In this document: positions 33,615 to 43,619 of the stretch, in pieces
Position numbering within the stretch: position 1 is the stretch's first letter
Layout: each line of letters begins with the position of its first letter
Origin: Treponema sp. OMZ 838
Lineage (GTDB): Bacteria; Spirochaetota; Spirochaetia; Treponematales; Treponemataceae
Assembly (NCBI RefSeq): GCF_000775995.1
Contig: NZ_CP009227.1
Location: 1,798,001-1,862,000 of the forward strand
Length of the DNA: 64,000 nucleotides
Direction of reading: 5' to 3'
Notes under the pieces: generated by a model
Told to the model about the DNA's origin: nothing
What the model saw: the letters and a program-made list of their open reading frames with translations, nothing else
Database searches by the model: none
Translations under genes and position numbers: made by a program

Positions 33615-34439
33615 ATGATGACGGAACATGAAAAAAAGGTAAAAAGAATTGCAGTGGTTACGGGGGGCACAAGCGGAATCGGTTTGGAAACGGTCAAAGC
33701 TTTGAACGATAGGGGCTATGCCGTGTATACGGTGAGCCGAAGAGTTCTCGATAGTTATATACCCAAATGCGGTGGTCATTTTTCAGCTGATGTGACGGAT
33801 GAAGGTGCTTTGACCAAGGTTTTTGCCGAGATATGGGAACGGGAAGCTCGCTTGGATGTCTGTGTCTGTGCCGCCGGCTTCGGTATTTCGGGCGCCGTTG
33901 AGTTTACGAAGCTTGAAGATGCAAAAAAACAGCTGGATGTAAATTTTTTCGGCGCTTTTTTAACGATGAAAGTCGCAGCTTCCTACATGAGGAAGCAAGG
34001 TTTTGGAAAGATTCTTGCGGTGAGTTCGGTTGCGGGAGAAATTGCCATTCCCTTTCAGGCCTTTTATTCCGCTTCCAAAGCAGCACTTGGAAAATTATTG
34101 GAGGCGTTTGCCGCCGAAGTCTTTCCGTTTGGTATACAATGTGCGCTTATTATGCCGGGGGATGTTGCGACTCCGTTTACGGATGCCCGTAATAAGTCGA
34201 ATACCGGTAACGATGTGTATTCCGGAAGGATCACAAAGAGTATTGCAAAGATGGAACGTGATGAACGGCACGGCATACCGGTAGATAAACTCGGTGCTTT
34301 TATTGCATTGTTAGCGGATAAAAAGCGGATTGGTTTCTTTCATCCCTATAACGCACCCTATGCTCTGTTGATAAGTCTATACCGTTTACTGCCGCGTCGT
34401 TTAGCTCTGTTTATTGTTCGCAAGCTCTATGCCTGCTAA
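33615..34439 (+). CDS. SDR-family oxidoreductase
   Basis: A 274-residue classical short-chain dehydrogenase/reductase. Cofactor loop TGGTSGIG (16-23), the NAG-like CAAGFG in place of NNAG, catalytic Tyr151 and Lys155 in YSASK, and the serine of SSVAGE 13-14 residues earlier. The residue after the second strand is Arg (VSRR), which favours NADP(H). Substrate unknown; lipid or sugar ketones are common in this subgroup. It begins ATGATG; a second start one codon on is equally good. Alone in its transcription unit, with a short non-coding gap to the flavodoxin. Confidence 0.85.
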   Translation: MMTEHEKKVKRIAVVTGGTSGIGLETVKALNDRGYAVYTVSRRVLDSYIPKCGGHFSADVTDEGALTKVFAEIWEREARLDVCVCAAGFGISGAVEFTKLEDAKKQLDVNFFGAFLTMKVAASYMRKQGFGKILAVSSVAGEIAIPFQAFYSASKAALGKLLEAFAAEVFPFGIQCALIMPGDVATPFTDARNKSNTGNDVYSGRITKSIAKMERDERHGIPVDKLGAFIALLADKKRIGFFHPYNAPYALLISLYRLLPRRLALFIVRKLYAC

Positions 34440-34542
34440 GGAAAAATAAGAATTATTCTTGATTTTTCTATGGGAATGATTATATTATAACTACAGTTGA
34501 TGTATCAGCAATGATAAATATATCATCAATGAGGAGTATTAT

Positions 34543-35037
34543 ATGAGCAAAACAGGAATTTTTTATGCAAGTAAAGGCGGCGTAACCGAAGCTTTTGCAA
34601 AGCAGATTGCAGAAAAGCTGGGCGCCGATGTGCACAATATGAAAGATACGAAAGTAGATGCGATAGCGGCCTATCAGAATGTCGTGCTGATGTCCTCCAG
34701 CTATTTCTTCGGCGCATTAATGGAAGATTGGGGCGGTAAAGTAAAACTGCTGCACACCGTTGATTTTGCCGGAAAAAATGTTGCGATTGTCGGTGTCGGA
34801 AGCCAGGAACGCCATCCCGACAGCTTCTGCTCCGGAGCTGCGGACTTCTATGATAAGCTCCGCTTCAGCGGCGCCCGCTTTGTCGGCGATGTATGCCCCT
34901 GCGGATATGACTTCCAATTCTCCCGTATGGAGAGAGGTGGCAGAATGCTCGGTCTGTGCTTAGACAAGGGCGATGCTAAAGTGAACGAAAAAATCGACGA
35001 ATGGGTAAAAGCCGTTCAGCCGGTATTTGCAAAATAA
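34543..35037 (+). CDS. Flavodoxin
   Basis: A 164-residue flavodoxin, a small FMN electron carrier. The phosphate-binding loop is ASKGGVTE (9-16), a variant of the usual T-x-T-G-x-T. Next to it, SSSYFFGAL-EDW and the tyrosine-containing GVGSQERHPDSFC segment correspond to the two isoalloxazine loops, and YDFQFSRM...GLCLDKGD to the long-chain C-terminal segment. The GAGGAG site is 9 bases before the ATG. It may serve as redox partner for radical SAM or other enzymes; there is no specific partner in the window. Confidence 0.85.
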   Translation: MSKTGIFYASKGGVTEAFAKQIAEKLGADVHNMKDTKVDAIAAYQNVVLMSSSYFFGALMEDWGGKVKLLHTVDFAGKNVAIVGVGSQERHPDSFCSGAADFYDKLRFSGARFVGDVCPCGYDFQFSRMERGGRMLGLCLDKGDAKVNEKIDEWVKAVQPVFAK

Positions 35038-35089
35038 CTTTTGTTGGTAAGATTTGTTTCGCATCTTTCGGAATAGAGATGCCTATTAC

Positions 35090-35145
35090 AAGCTTCCGGA
35101 ATAATATACATTGAGGTTTCTCAGATATTTCCGGAAGCTTTTTTA
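35090..35145. terminator. Bidirectional terminator
   Basis: A perfect 12-bp stem AAGCTTCCGGAA (35090-35101) with TTCCGGAAGCTT (35129-35140) and a T run after it. It separates the convergent flavodoxin and AddB-like genes and overlaps the nuclease gene stop. Confidence 0.85.
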
Positions 35146-37902
35146 TTCCTCAACGGTGAAGGTCGTCCTGCAAATAGTGTGAAAGGGGCAGCCCATACAA
35201 TCTTGCCATTGTACGGCTGCCGGTTTTCTAAAGTCTTCCATACCGACCTGTTGCGCGTATTCTTGAGCAATTTGTAAAAAAGCCTGAATCGACGGTTCAA
35301 ATTCTTCCCTCGTTTTAGAAGAACGGGAACTATCCTGAGGTATCACCTCTTTATCGTTGACGATGTACCTTCTCTCTTCTTTCGTAATACCGAGAAAAAA
35401 AGCATGGAGCACTTCCTGTTTCAGTCTATTTTCTGCAAGGAAGATGTACATCGGCATTTGGAAATCTCGCATAGTTTCCGAGGTATAGTCTGTAGCGGAC
35501 GGAACCTTGCCGGTTTTATAATCAAGGATGACGGCGCGGCCTTCAGCTTCCTGATAGGCGATGCGGTCTACGAGCCCGTGATAGAGGATGTCTCCGCTCC
35601 GGTACTGCAGCTCGCCTTCCATCATATACGGCGCATAGCCGTCCAGTTTTTCCGCATCGAACATAAGCACAAAGTCAACGCTTTTTAAACTGCGCTTTTT
35701 GATCGATTCGATAAAAGGCGCGGCGAGCGGCCCTCGGAAATCGGTTTGGCTGTGAACGGTCTCATTAAATATCGATTCAGCCCACGCTCTATAATCGGCG
35801 AGATGCGCAGAGATAAACACCTTATCGTTTTCCCGTATACGCTGATAGAGCCGCTCCAAAATACGGTGGCAAATGATACCGATATAGCGCGGGTTGAAAA
35901 GTTCCGCATCAGTGTCTTCTTCGTCGATGGAGAGTGCCGACGACAAAAACCATTGAACCGGACAGCCGGAAAAAAGATGTAAGCCGCTTTGACTGATGCG
36001 GAATGCCCCGTCCGTATAATGTCCGGCCTTGAGCTTTTCCGAAAGTACCGGCAGGCTGCCGTTAAAAGGTTCGGTTAAAAAGGAAAAGCCGCGCTCTTGT
36101 TTAATATTAGCGAATTGTTCAAATCCCGCTTTTTGTACGGAATACAGCGCTTCCGGCGCAGGTTCTTCCCGTTTAAAGAAGCGATATTCCTGCAAAAGAG
36201 AGTCGCTGTCATTCAGGTTGGGACGGGGCGCAAAGGCGGTAAAAATGCCATTGCTGACGGTAAAGCCCGAAAAGGTTTGTTCGGAAACGGAAAAGCGCAC
36301 TGTGCCGTATGTTGCATACACCGCAAAAAAGGCCTGCGTTGCATCTTTTTCGACAACGCCGAGTTCTTCCCGTTTGTCTTTCCGTAAGAAGGGAAGTTTT
36401 TGATAGATCACCCTGCTTGCTTTTTGATTGCAGTTGAGCACAAAGTGATGAGCAAAGGGCGTGGCGGCCGCGACCCTAAATGGAAAGATACTGACCGCTC
36501 TTCCGGTATTTTGCGGTACATAGATTTCGCGGGAAAGTTGAGTGGTAAAAAAGCGATAGGGCTGTGCAGGCAGACAGTCGGCAAAATCTTCTTCAAGCTG
36601 TATCAATTCCTGCATAAGCGTGATACAGCGGCCGATGACGGCATTGTCTTCGGCTGAAAAGCCGTCGGGATTCAGATACTGCGCTCGAAAGAGAATGTAC
36701 TGCCGCCGCATTTCGGAAAAGCTTTGAGCCTGCACGAACCGCTCCGCAGCTTTCATAAAGGGGAGGAGCCATTCCTTTGCCTGTGCTTTTTCGGCTTGTT
36801 CTTCCTCAACACTGCTATGAGGATTATACGGGATAGGGAGTTTAAACGCCTCCTTCCAGACGTTTTTATAGTGCCCTTCATCCTTCCACGAAACGAGACA
36901 GTTGTTTTTTATGCCGAAATTGATGAGTGCTTGTATCTGCGCGGGATGCTTCCACGGAATATGAGGATTGAGCAGCAGCGGTTTAAGGCTTTCAAACGAG
37001 TAGTGTTCCTGTACGCACTGTTCAAGCAGCGGAAAGAGCTGCCCCGCCTGCTGTTCGCCGAGTTTAAACCCGAGCCGAAATTCGGCAGGGATATTCCGCA
37101 ATGCAAATTCCCGCTTGAGATACGGTACGGTATCTTCAATACCGGCAATGCTGAGCGCAATATCATCGGCGGGAACTCCGTTTGTCAAAAGCTGCTCAAC
37201 TGCAAGCGCGGTTGACCGGATTTCTTCCCGCATGGTACCGAATTGGATAAGCGGCGTTGTTTCCGCTTGAAAGGAAGGGGCGGGGAGTATCGACAGTTTT
37301 GGCCGTTCTTCCAATAAACCGTGGTATTCGTCAAAATCTTCCATTAATTCGGGATAGAGTAAAATGTACTGTTGCGCATGCGGGATAAATTCCGCCCCTG
37401 CCCAAGAAGGTTCAAAGAGCCGGTGCGCATCCAAAAATTCCGTATACGCTTTTTTCAAAATCCGTAAATCGGAGAACTCGGCATCTTTACCGGCTTTATG
37501 CTGCACCGCGCGTTTTTCCCAGTGATCCAACTGCGGTAAAATACCGGCAATCCATTGTGCAAATATGGCGCCGTCGGCTGCGTAGTCCGCAGGGATGATG
37601 TTCTGTAGAAACGGTTTTTCCGCCGCAGCATTGTCGGCTGCAATATGATGCGCAAAGAGCAAGCGGATAATTTGAGACACCGGGTTTTTATTTTCCGCTT
37701 GAGCGATACAGCACTCCGCCTTAAAGGCATCCCATGCAATAAACAGTTCAGCAGGAACTGCTGCAAGGCCGGTCAACGCAAGCGCACGATGCATCCAAAG
37801 CCGAGCCGCAATCCGTGACGGAAACACAAAACACGTGCGGGCGTCCGTACCGTAGCGGTGGATACAGTCTTCTATAGTGGAACAGCCGGATATGATGCGC
37901 AT
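35143..37902 (-). CDS. AddB-like PD-(D/E)XK nuclease with Fe-S site
   Basis: A 919-residue protein that looks like the AddB/RexB subunit of a double-strand-break-processing helicase-nuclease. The C-terminal nuclease has the core VILDYKTGKVPS (motif with catalytic D and K), and the four cysteines of the Fe-S cluster that hold the nuclease fold together: one in FSGCPVQWF near 655 and three in DCMGCPFHTIC near 905. The N-terminal half is a divergent, inactivated helicase-like region, as in AddB. No AddA gene is visible; it may lie elsewhere or the partner may be different. The AGAGGT site fits ATG 37902. Confidence 0.7.
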   Translation of the reverse strand: MRIISGCSTIEDCIHRYGTDARTCFVFPSRIAARLWMHRALALTGLAAVPAELFIAWDAFKAECCIAQAENKNPVSQIIRLLFAHHIAADNAAAEKPFLQNIIPADYAADGAIFAQWIAGILPQLDHWEKRAVQHKAGKDAEFSDLRILKKAYTEFLDAHRLFEPSWAGAEFIPHAQQYILLYPELMEDFDEYHGLLEERPKLSILPAPSFQAETTPLIQFGTMREEIRSTALAVEQLLTNGVPADDIALSIAGIEDTVPYLKREFALRNIPAEFRLGFKLGEQQAGQLFPLLEQCVQEHYSFESLKPLLLNPHIPWKHPAQIQALINFGIKNNCLVSWKDEGHYKNVWKEAFKLPIPYNPHSSVEEEQAEKAQAKEWLLPFMKAAERFVQAQSFSEMRRQYILFRAQYLNPDGFSAEDNAVIGRCITLMQELIQLEEDFADCLPAQPYRFFTTQLSREIYVPQNTGRAVSIFPFRVAAATPFAHHFVLNCNQKASRVIYQKLPFLRKDKREELGVVEKDATQAFFAVYATYGTVRFSVSEQTFSGFTVSNGIFTAFAPRPNLNDSDSLLQEYRFFKREEPAPEALYSVQKAGFEQFANIKQERGFSFLTEPFNGSLPVLSEKLKAGHYTDGAFRISQSGLHLFSGCPVQWFLSSALSIDEEDTDAELFNPRYIGIICHRILERLYQRIRENDKVFISAHLADYRAWAESIFNETVHSQTDFRGPLAAPFIESIKKRSLKSVDFVLMFDAEKLDGYAPYMMEGELQYRSGDILYHGLVDRIAYQEAEGRAVILDYKTGKVPSATDYTSETMRDFQMPMYIFLAENRLKQEVLHAFFLGITKEERRYIVNDKEVIPQDSSRSSKTREEFEPSIQAFLQIAQEYAQQVGMEDFRKPAAVQWQDCMGCPFHTICRTTFTVEE

Positions 37903-37922
37903 AATAACCTCTTTAAATATGT

Positions 37923-37956
37923 GAAACCTCTAAAAATCTAGCCGACTTTTTAGAGA
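37923..37956. repeat. Copy of the CCTCTAAAAA hairpin family
   Basis: CCTCTAAAAA and TTTTTAGAGA form a 10-bp stem with one G-A or G-U-like end mismatch around a loop of about nine bases. Similar hairpins are at 51029-51066, 51134-51163 and more distantly at 21448 and 62068. Confidence 0.5.
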
Positions 37957-38154
37957 TGCCTATGATCTGGTTTCTATCAACGATGAAAGCTCGATAATGT
38001 ATTATACACAAAAAAATCGGATTGAGCATCTCTTAAACTATACTAAATGCAGGTTTCTTGTTCGTATGCGCTTCTGATGATATACTGACACGGTATAAGG
38101 AACGGTTCATTTTCCGCGACTATCGGGAAATATCAAGAAATGGAGGTTTGAGAT

Positions 38155-38673
38155 ATGAAATACTTGCGATATTATGTATATTTTTGCATATTGTGTATCA
38201 GTGTGATGTCATGCGCAAGTACCCCGACTACCGGAGCGCTTTACTTTCCTATTACCGTATTGGCAGGTGTTGCCGATTTAACCGTTGCAACGGATGGAGA
38301 AATACAAGCAGATGCTAGTGATAAAACCGAAGCCTTTGCAAGAAATGCAAGAATGCTGAATAAGGATTTGACTTTTGATGAAACAGAGAAGCATACTCAA
38401 AGAGAATCTCCGTCCGAATACGATTATCTTTCAAATATTCAGTTACAACCGCGGAGGGACAGTGCGGAAACGGCGAATCAGCAAAAAAATGATATGGAGC
38501 CTGTTTCTTCGATTAGATTGCAAAAAGGTGAATCATTTTCTACGCCGATACCGGTGCATAAGAAACTAACGGTCGTTGTTGAAAATAAGGATAGTAATGA
38601 ACTAAGGTTTATGTGTACCGGCAAACAGTTCGTCTTGCAGCAGGGAGAAATGGTGATGCTGCATTTTCGGTAA
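38155..38673 (+). CDS. Putative lipoprotein
   Basis: A 172-residue protein with a type II signal peptide, lipobox VMSC with Cys20. The mature protein starts with STPTTGALYF and a short hydrophobic stretch, then a hydrophilic, glutamine- and glutamate-rich region (90-145), and ends with a beta-rich part (KLTVVVENKDS..., LRFMC). I do not recognise it. GGAGG eight bases before the ATG supports the start. It has a terminator behind it and is transcribed alone. Confidence 0.7.
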   Translation: MKYLRYYVYFCILCISVMSCASTPTTGALYFPITVLAGVADLTVATDGEIQADASDKTEAFARNARMLNKDLTFDETEKHTQRESPSEYDYLSNIQLQPRRDSAETANQQKNDMEPVSSIRLQKGESFSTPIPVHKKLTVVVENKDSNELRFMCTGKQFVLQQGEMVMLHFR

Positions 38674-38744
38674 ACAACAGCCGCTGGTCATCACAGTAGC
38701 CTATGAGCGGATACGCTTGGCTTAACCTCTCTACATGAATACTA

Positions 38745-38783
38745 AAAAAGCCTGTTCTTCCACAAAGGAAAAACAGGCTTTTT
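38745..38783. terminator. Bidirectional terminator
   Basis: AAAAAGCCTGTT and AACAGGCTTTTT, a 12-bp perfect stem around a 15-base loop with A/T runs on both flanks, between the convergent lipoprotein and etfA genes. Confidence 0.85.
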
Positions 38784-38800
38784 GCATCACAGCTTAAAAA

Positions 38801-39904
38801 TTACAGGCTGCCTTTTGCCGCTTTAACCGCTTCGGTCAGCATCGGAAGTACCTTGAACAGGTCTCCTGCAATACCGTAGTCGGCTACACCGAAGATCGGT
38901 GCATCAGCGTTCTTGTTGACTGCGATGATGTACTCGGAATCCTGCATACCGGCAAGGTGCTGAATTGCTCCGGAAATACCGACTGCCACATAGATGTGCG
39001 GATGTACGGTTTTACCGGTCTGTCCAACCTGATGGTTTGCATCCATCCAGCCGGAGTCAACAACGGCACGGGAAGCCCCGACAACGCCGCCGAGCGCCTG
39101 AGCCAAATCCTCAGCAAGTTTGATACCCGCTTTGGGATCTTTACCGATACCGCGGCCGACGGAAACAACCACATTTGCTCCGATCAAGTCTACAATGTTT
39201 TTTGCGGTTTTCTTAATTTCAAGGATATCAACGCTGATATCGGCTTTGGAAAGCTCAACTTTCGGTTTTTCAACTATGGTCTTTGCTGCTTTTGCCGAAT
39301 CAAAGTCCTGCTTCTTCATAACGCCGGGACGCACGGTTGCAATCTGCGGGCGGAAGCGGGGGCATACAATCGTTGCCATCAAGTGACCGCCGAACGCCGG
39401 ACGGGTCATCTTCAAGTTTGTGTTTACCTTAAAGGGTGTCTTTTCGACATCCATCGTCGAGCTGGTGCGGAGGAATTCCTTGTATTTTTCAGTATCGACA
39501 TCGAGGTGCGTGGTGTCGGCGGTCAATCCGGTATGGAGCCGTGCGGCACAGCGGGGACCTAAGTCGCGTCCGATGGTTGTTGCACCGATTAAGAAAACTT
39601 CCGGTTTTTTATCCCGTACCAATGCGGTAATCACTTTTGTATACGCATCGGTTGTATAATCGGCAAGAAGATCGTGCTCGCAGTAGTACACCTTGTCGGC
39701 GCCGTAACCGCCGAGATTCTTTAACGCATCTTCTTTAATACCTTTTCCAAGTACAACGCCGCAGAGTTCGCCCTTTAATTCATCGGCGAGCTTCCGGCCT
39801 TCGCTCAATAATTCAAACGAGGTGTTGAGGATTTCTCCGTTGCGCTGTTCACAAAATACCCACACGCCTTTGAAGGCTTCAGTGTCTTTGCTATCGTAAG
39901 CCAT
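38801..39904 (-). CDS. etfA: Electron transfer flavoprotein alpha subunit
   Basis: A 367-residue EtfA. The C-terminal FAD-binding domain carries VVSVGRGIGKD, GASRAVVDSGWMD, the conserved QVGQTGKTV.P.IYVAVGISGAIQH and the INKNADAPIF-like NKNADAPIFGVADYGI. It accepts electrons together with EtfB. Frame is open seven codons further to an ATG at 39925, but that ATG is too close to the etfB stop and the AAGGAGG site lies between the two, so ATG 39904 is preferred. Third gene of the bcd-etfB-etfA operon. Confidence 0.93.
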   Translation of the reverse strand: MAYDSKDTEAFKGVWVFCEQRNGEILNTSFELLSEGRKLADELKGELCGVVLGKGIKEDALKNLGGYGADKVYYCEHDLLADYTTDAYTKVITALVRDKKPEVFLIGATTIGRDLGPRCAARLHTGLTADTTHLDVDTEKYKEFLRTSSTMDVEKTPFKVNTNLKMTRPAFGGHLMATIVCPRFRPQIATVRPGVMKKQDFDSAKAAKTIVEKPKVELSKADISVDILEIKKTAKNIVDLIGANVVVSVGRGIGKDPKAGIKLAEDLAQALGGVVGASRAVVDSGWMDANHQVGQTGKTVHPHIYVAVGISGAIQHLAGMQDSEYIIAVNKNADAPIFGVADYGIAGDLFKVLPMLTEAVKAAKGSL

Positions 39905-39924
39905 TTGTACATTCTCCTCCTTCA

Positions 39925-40725
39925 TTAAATGATATGTTTTTCTGCCAGCATACCGACGAGCTTTTCACAAGCGGCTTTGTCGGCGCCTTCCATCATCGTA
40001 CCGGCGCCTTTTTGCGGCGGGGTAAAGGACTTGTATACGTTTGTCGGAGAACCTTCCAAACCGATCGTATCTTTATCGATGAGCGGGTCGTCCTTTAAGG
40101 TTTCATAATTGTATACCTCATACGGCTTTGAGTAGCATTCCATAATACCGCTGACGCTCATATAGCGCGGTTCGTTCAGCTCTTTGATACAGGTGATAAG
40201 ACAGGGTGTCTTTACCTTGAGCATCATGTAGCCGTCTTCGAGCATACGCTTTACTATCAGCGCGTTGCCTTCTTTTTTAATATCAGCTGCGTAGGTGATC
40301 TGCGGCAGCTCGAGTTTTTCAGCGATCTGCGGGCCTACCTGTGCGGTGTCCCCATCGATTGCCTGCCGTCCGCAGAATACAACATCTTCCGGCCCGACAC
40401 CGACGCGGCGTACAGCTGCTGCCAAGATCTGACTGGTAGCATACGTGTCACTTCCGCCGAACTCACGGCTGGAAACCAGTACCGCCTTGTCAACGCCACG
40501 CGCCAACAGCTCACGGAGCATGCTCTCTGCAGGGGGCGGCCCCATCGAAATAGCGACAACTTCACAGCCGGTTTGATCTTTCAGCTGCAGCGCCGCTTCG
40601 ATTGCATTTAAGTCATCGGGGTTGGTGATGGTCATCATCGAAGCGCGGTCAAGCTGCCCGTTTTCTTTGACGGCAACTTTTCCGGATGTATCGGGAACTT
40701 GTTTTACACAAACAATAGCTTTCAT
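39925..40725 (-). CDS. etfB: Electron transfer flavoprotein beta subunit
   Basis: A 266-residue EtfB. Signatures: VCVKQVPDTSGKVAV at the N terminus, NPDDLNAIEAALQLKD, the loop that binds the second flavin or nucleotide (VFCGRQAIDGDTAQVGPQIAEKL) and a C-terminal segment TPPQKGAGTMMEG. In the clostridial Bcd-Etf complex EtfA and EtfB bifurcate electrons from NADH to crotonyl-CoA and ferredoxin; the operon context agrees with this. An AAGGAGG site precedes the ATG. Confidence 0.94.
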   Translation of the reverse strand: MKAIVCVKQVPDTSGKVAVKENGQLDRASMMTITNPDDLNAIEAALQLKDQTGCEVVAISMGPPPAESMLRELLARGVDKAVLVSSREFGGSDTYATSQILAAAVRRVGVGPEDVVFCGRQAIDGDTAQVGPQIAEKLELPQITYAADIKKEGNALIVKRMLEDGYMMLKVKTPCLITCIKELNEPRYMSVSGIMECYSKPYEVYNYETLKDDPLIDKDTIGLEGSPTNVYKSFTPPQKGAGTMMEGADKAACEKLVGMLAEKHII

Positions 40726-40740
40726 CTGTTCTTGTCCTCC

Positions 40741-41913
40741 TTAATTGACGCCGAGGTTTGCGGCAATAACCATGCGCTGAACTTCGCTCGTGCCTTCGTA
40801 AATTTCCGTAATCTTTGCGTCGCGCATCATCCGCTCGATCGGGTAGTCGCGGGTATAGCCGTATCCGCCGAAGAGCTGTAAACAGCGGCGGGTTACATCG
40901 CTTGCAACTTCCGCAGCGACGAGCTTTGCCATTGCCGCTTCTACAGAATAACGGATATTGGGATTCTCATTGGCCGCTTGTTTTTTGCAAGCTGCTGCAT
41001 AGACAAGATACTGTGCACCCTGCGTACGGGCAGCCATATCGGCAATCTGGAACTGGGTGTTCTGCTGCTGGCTGATGCGCTTTCCGAACTGGACACGCTC
41101 TTTTGTATATTTGATGGTTTCTTCGATAGCACCTTCCGCAATACCGAGCGCCTGTGCTGCAATACCGATACGTCCGCCGTCAAGGGTTGTCATCGCGATA
41201 ATGAAGCCGCGCCCCTGTACGCCGAGGAGGTTTTCTTTCGGTACGATGCAGTCTTCAAAGACCAATTCGCAGGTTGAAGAACCGCGGATACCCATTTTCT
41301 TTTCATGCTTACCGATGGAGAATCCGGGGAAACCGCGCTCTACGATAAATGCGCTGATTTCTTTTACGGAGCGGCCTTTTTTATCTTTTACCGTGCCGGT
41401 TACCGCGATAACGATAAAGACGTCGGCATAGCCCGCGTTGGTGATAAAGATTTTACTGCCGTTGAGTACCCAGTGGTCACCGTCGAGTACTGCAGTGGTC
41501 TGCTGTCCTTGAGCATCGGTACCGGCTCCCGGCTCCGTTAAACCGAATGCACCGATCTTTTTACCGGAGGCAAGATCCGGAACATACTTCATCTTCTGTG
41601 CTTCCGTTCCGAAGTGTAAAATCGGATCGATACAAAGTGACGTATGTGCGGAAATGATAACACCGGTCGTTCCGCATACCTTGCTCATTTCTTCTACACA
41701 CATGGCATAGGTTAAAACGTCAGCTCCTTGTCCGCCGTACTGTTTCGGAACGGGAATACCGAAGAATCCCAGCTTTGCCATCTTTTTGACATTCTCTTCA
41801 GGAAATTTTTCCTCTTCGTCGACTTCGGCAGCGATCGGTTTTACTTCGTTTTGCGCAAAGTCACGAAACAATTGCTGCGCCATGAGCTGTTCTCTGCTCA
41901 ACGTAAAATCCAT
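40741..41913 (-). CDS. bcd: Short-chain acyl-CoA (butyryl-CoA) dehydrogenase
   Basis: A 390-residue acyl-CoA dehydrogenase. FAD contact regions FGLTEPGAGTDAQ and FITNAGYADVF, and the catalytic glutamate of the short-chain type in YEGTSEVQRM near the C terminus. Being first in an operon with etfB and etfA points to butyryl-CoA dehydrogenase acting on crotonyl-CoA in butyrate formation rather than beta-oxidation. The other genes of the butyrate path (thl, hbd, crt) are not in this window. GAAGGAG ribosome site before ATG 41913. Confidence 0.88.
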   Translation of the reverse strand: MDFTLSREQLMAQQLFRDFAQNEVKPIAAEVDEEEKFPEENVKKMAKLGFFGIPVPKQYGGQGADVLTYAMCVEEMSKVCGTTGVIISAHTSLCIDPILHFGTEAQKMKYVPDLASGKKIGAFGLTEPGAGTDAQGQQTTAVLDGDHWVLNGSKIFITNAGYADVFIVIAVTGTVKDKKGRSVKEISAFIVERGFPGFSIGKHEKKMGIRGSSTCELVFEDCIVPKENLLGVQGRGFIIAMTTLDGGRIGIAAQALGIAEGAIEETIKYTKERVQFGKRISQQQNTQFQIADMAARTQGAQYLVYAAACKKQAANENPNIRYSVEAAMAKLVAAEVASDVTRRCLQLFGGYGYTRDYPIERMMRDAKITEIYEGTSEVQRMVIAANLGVN

Positions 41914-42130
41914 GTTGAATCTCCTTCGTTTATTGAATTTTATTAAAAATCTCTACTTTATATAGAGGCTTTTCTATAGTATAATAATCTTCGTTGTTGT
42001 ATCCAAGCACATAATAGTAGTATTTTTATAGATAGATTATATCAGCAAACCGGCAAAATGGATAGAGGAAGAATCGTGTTTTATCATACTTTTTTTCTCT
42101 TGAGCCTTTGCGTCGGGGGAGAATGATTAT

Positions 42131-43507
42131 ATGACAAGAATAGCCATAGCCGCGCTGGTGCGGAATACTTCGGCCTTTTTTGCATCAAATGCGACAAAAT
42201 CATACCAATTCCGTGCCGAACAGCTTCGTAAGCTGGGAGCCGCTGTTCGCGCGTATGAGCAGCGGATAAGCGATGCACTCTATAAGGATTTACACAAGGC
42301 GCCGATGGAAACTTACCTTACGGAAATCGGTATGGTGCAGGAAGAAGTCCGCTTTCTATCGAAACACTTGAAAAAATTGATGAAGCCGAAACGGGTACGC
42401 ACGCCGCTCAGTCATTTTTTAGCATCGAGTACGATTTATTACGAACCGTACGGTACTGTATTGATTATGTCGCCGTGGAATTATCCGGTCAATTTAACGC
42501 TGACGCCGCTTGCCGGTGCGATTGCCGCAGGAAACTGCGCGGTGATAAAGCCGTCGAATTACACTCCCGAAACCTCAAAAGTAATCGCCGATTTGATTGC
42601 GGAAACCTTTGATCCGGGCTTTGTTACGGTTGTAACCGGCGGACGAGAAGAGAACGCCGGGCTTTTGGATCAAAAGTTCGATTACATTTTCTTTACCGGC
42701 GGTACGGTAGTCGGTAAGCTTGTTATGGAGGCCGCCGCACGGAACCTGACGCCGGTAACGCTCGAACTCGGCGGCAAGTCTCCCTGTATCATCGATAAAA
42801 CCGCCGATATAAAAGCAGCGGCGCGGCGTATCCTTTTCGGTAAGATACTGAACGGCGGACAAACCTGCGTCGCTCCCGACTATGTGCTGATTGACGCAGC
42901 GGTAAAAGAAGCGTTTATCGAACAGTGCAAGGCTGTCCTTCATGAATTTTTACCGACGGATGCGTATGCCTCATGCAATATGACGAGGATTGTCAACGAC
43001 AAACATTTTGAGCGCCTTTCCCATTTAATGGAAGGAGAAACGGCTGTTATCGGCGGGGAAAAGGATGTGCACGGGCGTTTTATACCGCTGACGGTATTGG
43101 ATAATATCAGTTTTGAATCGCCGGTTATGCAGGAAGAAATTTTCGGCCCCATCTTGCCGCTCATCCCGTTTACCGATTTGCAGTGGGCTGTCGATCAAAT
43201 CCGTGCCCGCCCGAAGCCGCTTGCCCTCTATCTCTTTACTAAAGATGCCGCCGTAGAGCGGAAGATTTTGTCGGAAGTATCGTTCGGCGGCGGGTGCATC
43301 AACGACACAATCGTGCATCTTGCAACGCCGTACATGCCCTTCGGCGGGGTCGGGACAAGCGGTATGGGAAATTACCACGGAAAACAAAGCTTTTACACAT
43401 TCAGCCACGAAAAGAGCGTAATGAAAAAATCCTTGCTGGTAGACTTACCGATGCGCTATCATCCCTACAGCGAGAAAAATTTCAACCTCGTTAAAAAGTT
43501 TATGTAG
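42131..43507 (+). CDS. Aldehyde dehydrogenase (ALDH3 type)
   Basis: A 458-residue NAD(P)-dependent aldehyde dehydrogenase of the short ALDH3/YwdH type. The catalytic cysteine is C246 in NGGQTCVAPDY; the glutamate lies in TLELGGKSP about 34 residues before. The N-terminal PWNYPVNLTL and the glycine motif FTGGTVVGK are normal. It ends with a membrane-like or peripheral C terminus rich in basic residues (KNFNLVKKFM). Substrate is probably a medium- or long-chain aldehyde by family. No operon partner; the next gene starts 112 bases on. Confidence 0.88.
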   Translation: MTRIAIAALVRNTSAFFASNATKSYQFRAEQLRKLGAAVRAYEQRISDALYKDLHKAPMETYLTEIGMVQEEVRFLSKHLKKLMKPKRVRTPLSHFLASSTIYYEPYGTVLIMSPWNYPVNLTLTPLAGAIAAGNCAVIKPSNYTPETSKVIADLIAETFDPGFVTVVTGGREENAGLLDQKFDYIFFTGGTVVGKLVMEAAARNLTPVTLELGGKSPCIIDKTADIKAAARRILFGKILNGGQTCVAPDYVLIDAAVKEAFIEQCKAVLHEFLPTDAYASCNMTRIVNDKHFERLSHLMEGETAVIGGEKDVHGRFIPLTVLDNISFESPVMQEEIFGPILPLIPFTDLQWAVDQIRARPKPLALYLFTKDAAVERKILSEVSFGGGCINDTIVHLATPYMPFGGVGTSGMGNYHGKQSFYTFSHEKSVMKKSLLVDLPMRYHPYSEKNFNLVKKFM

Positions 43508-43619
43508 GTGCATACCGGACAGTGTATCCGGCTGTGCCCCGCAAGCTGTCTTGCGTGATTTTGCCTAAACCGGTATATTTCCAGATATTCCGGTTACTGA
43601 TATTTTACGAGGTTTATTT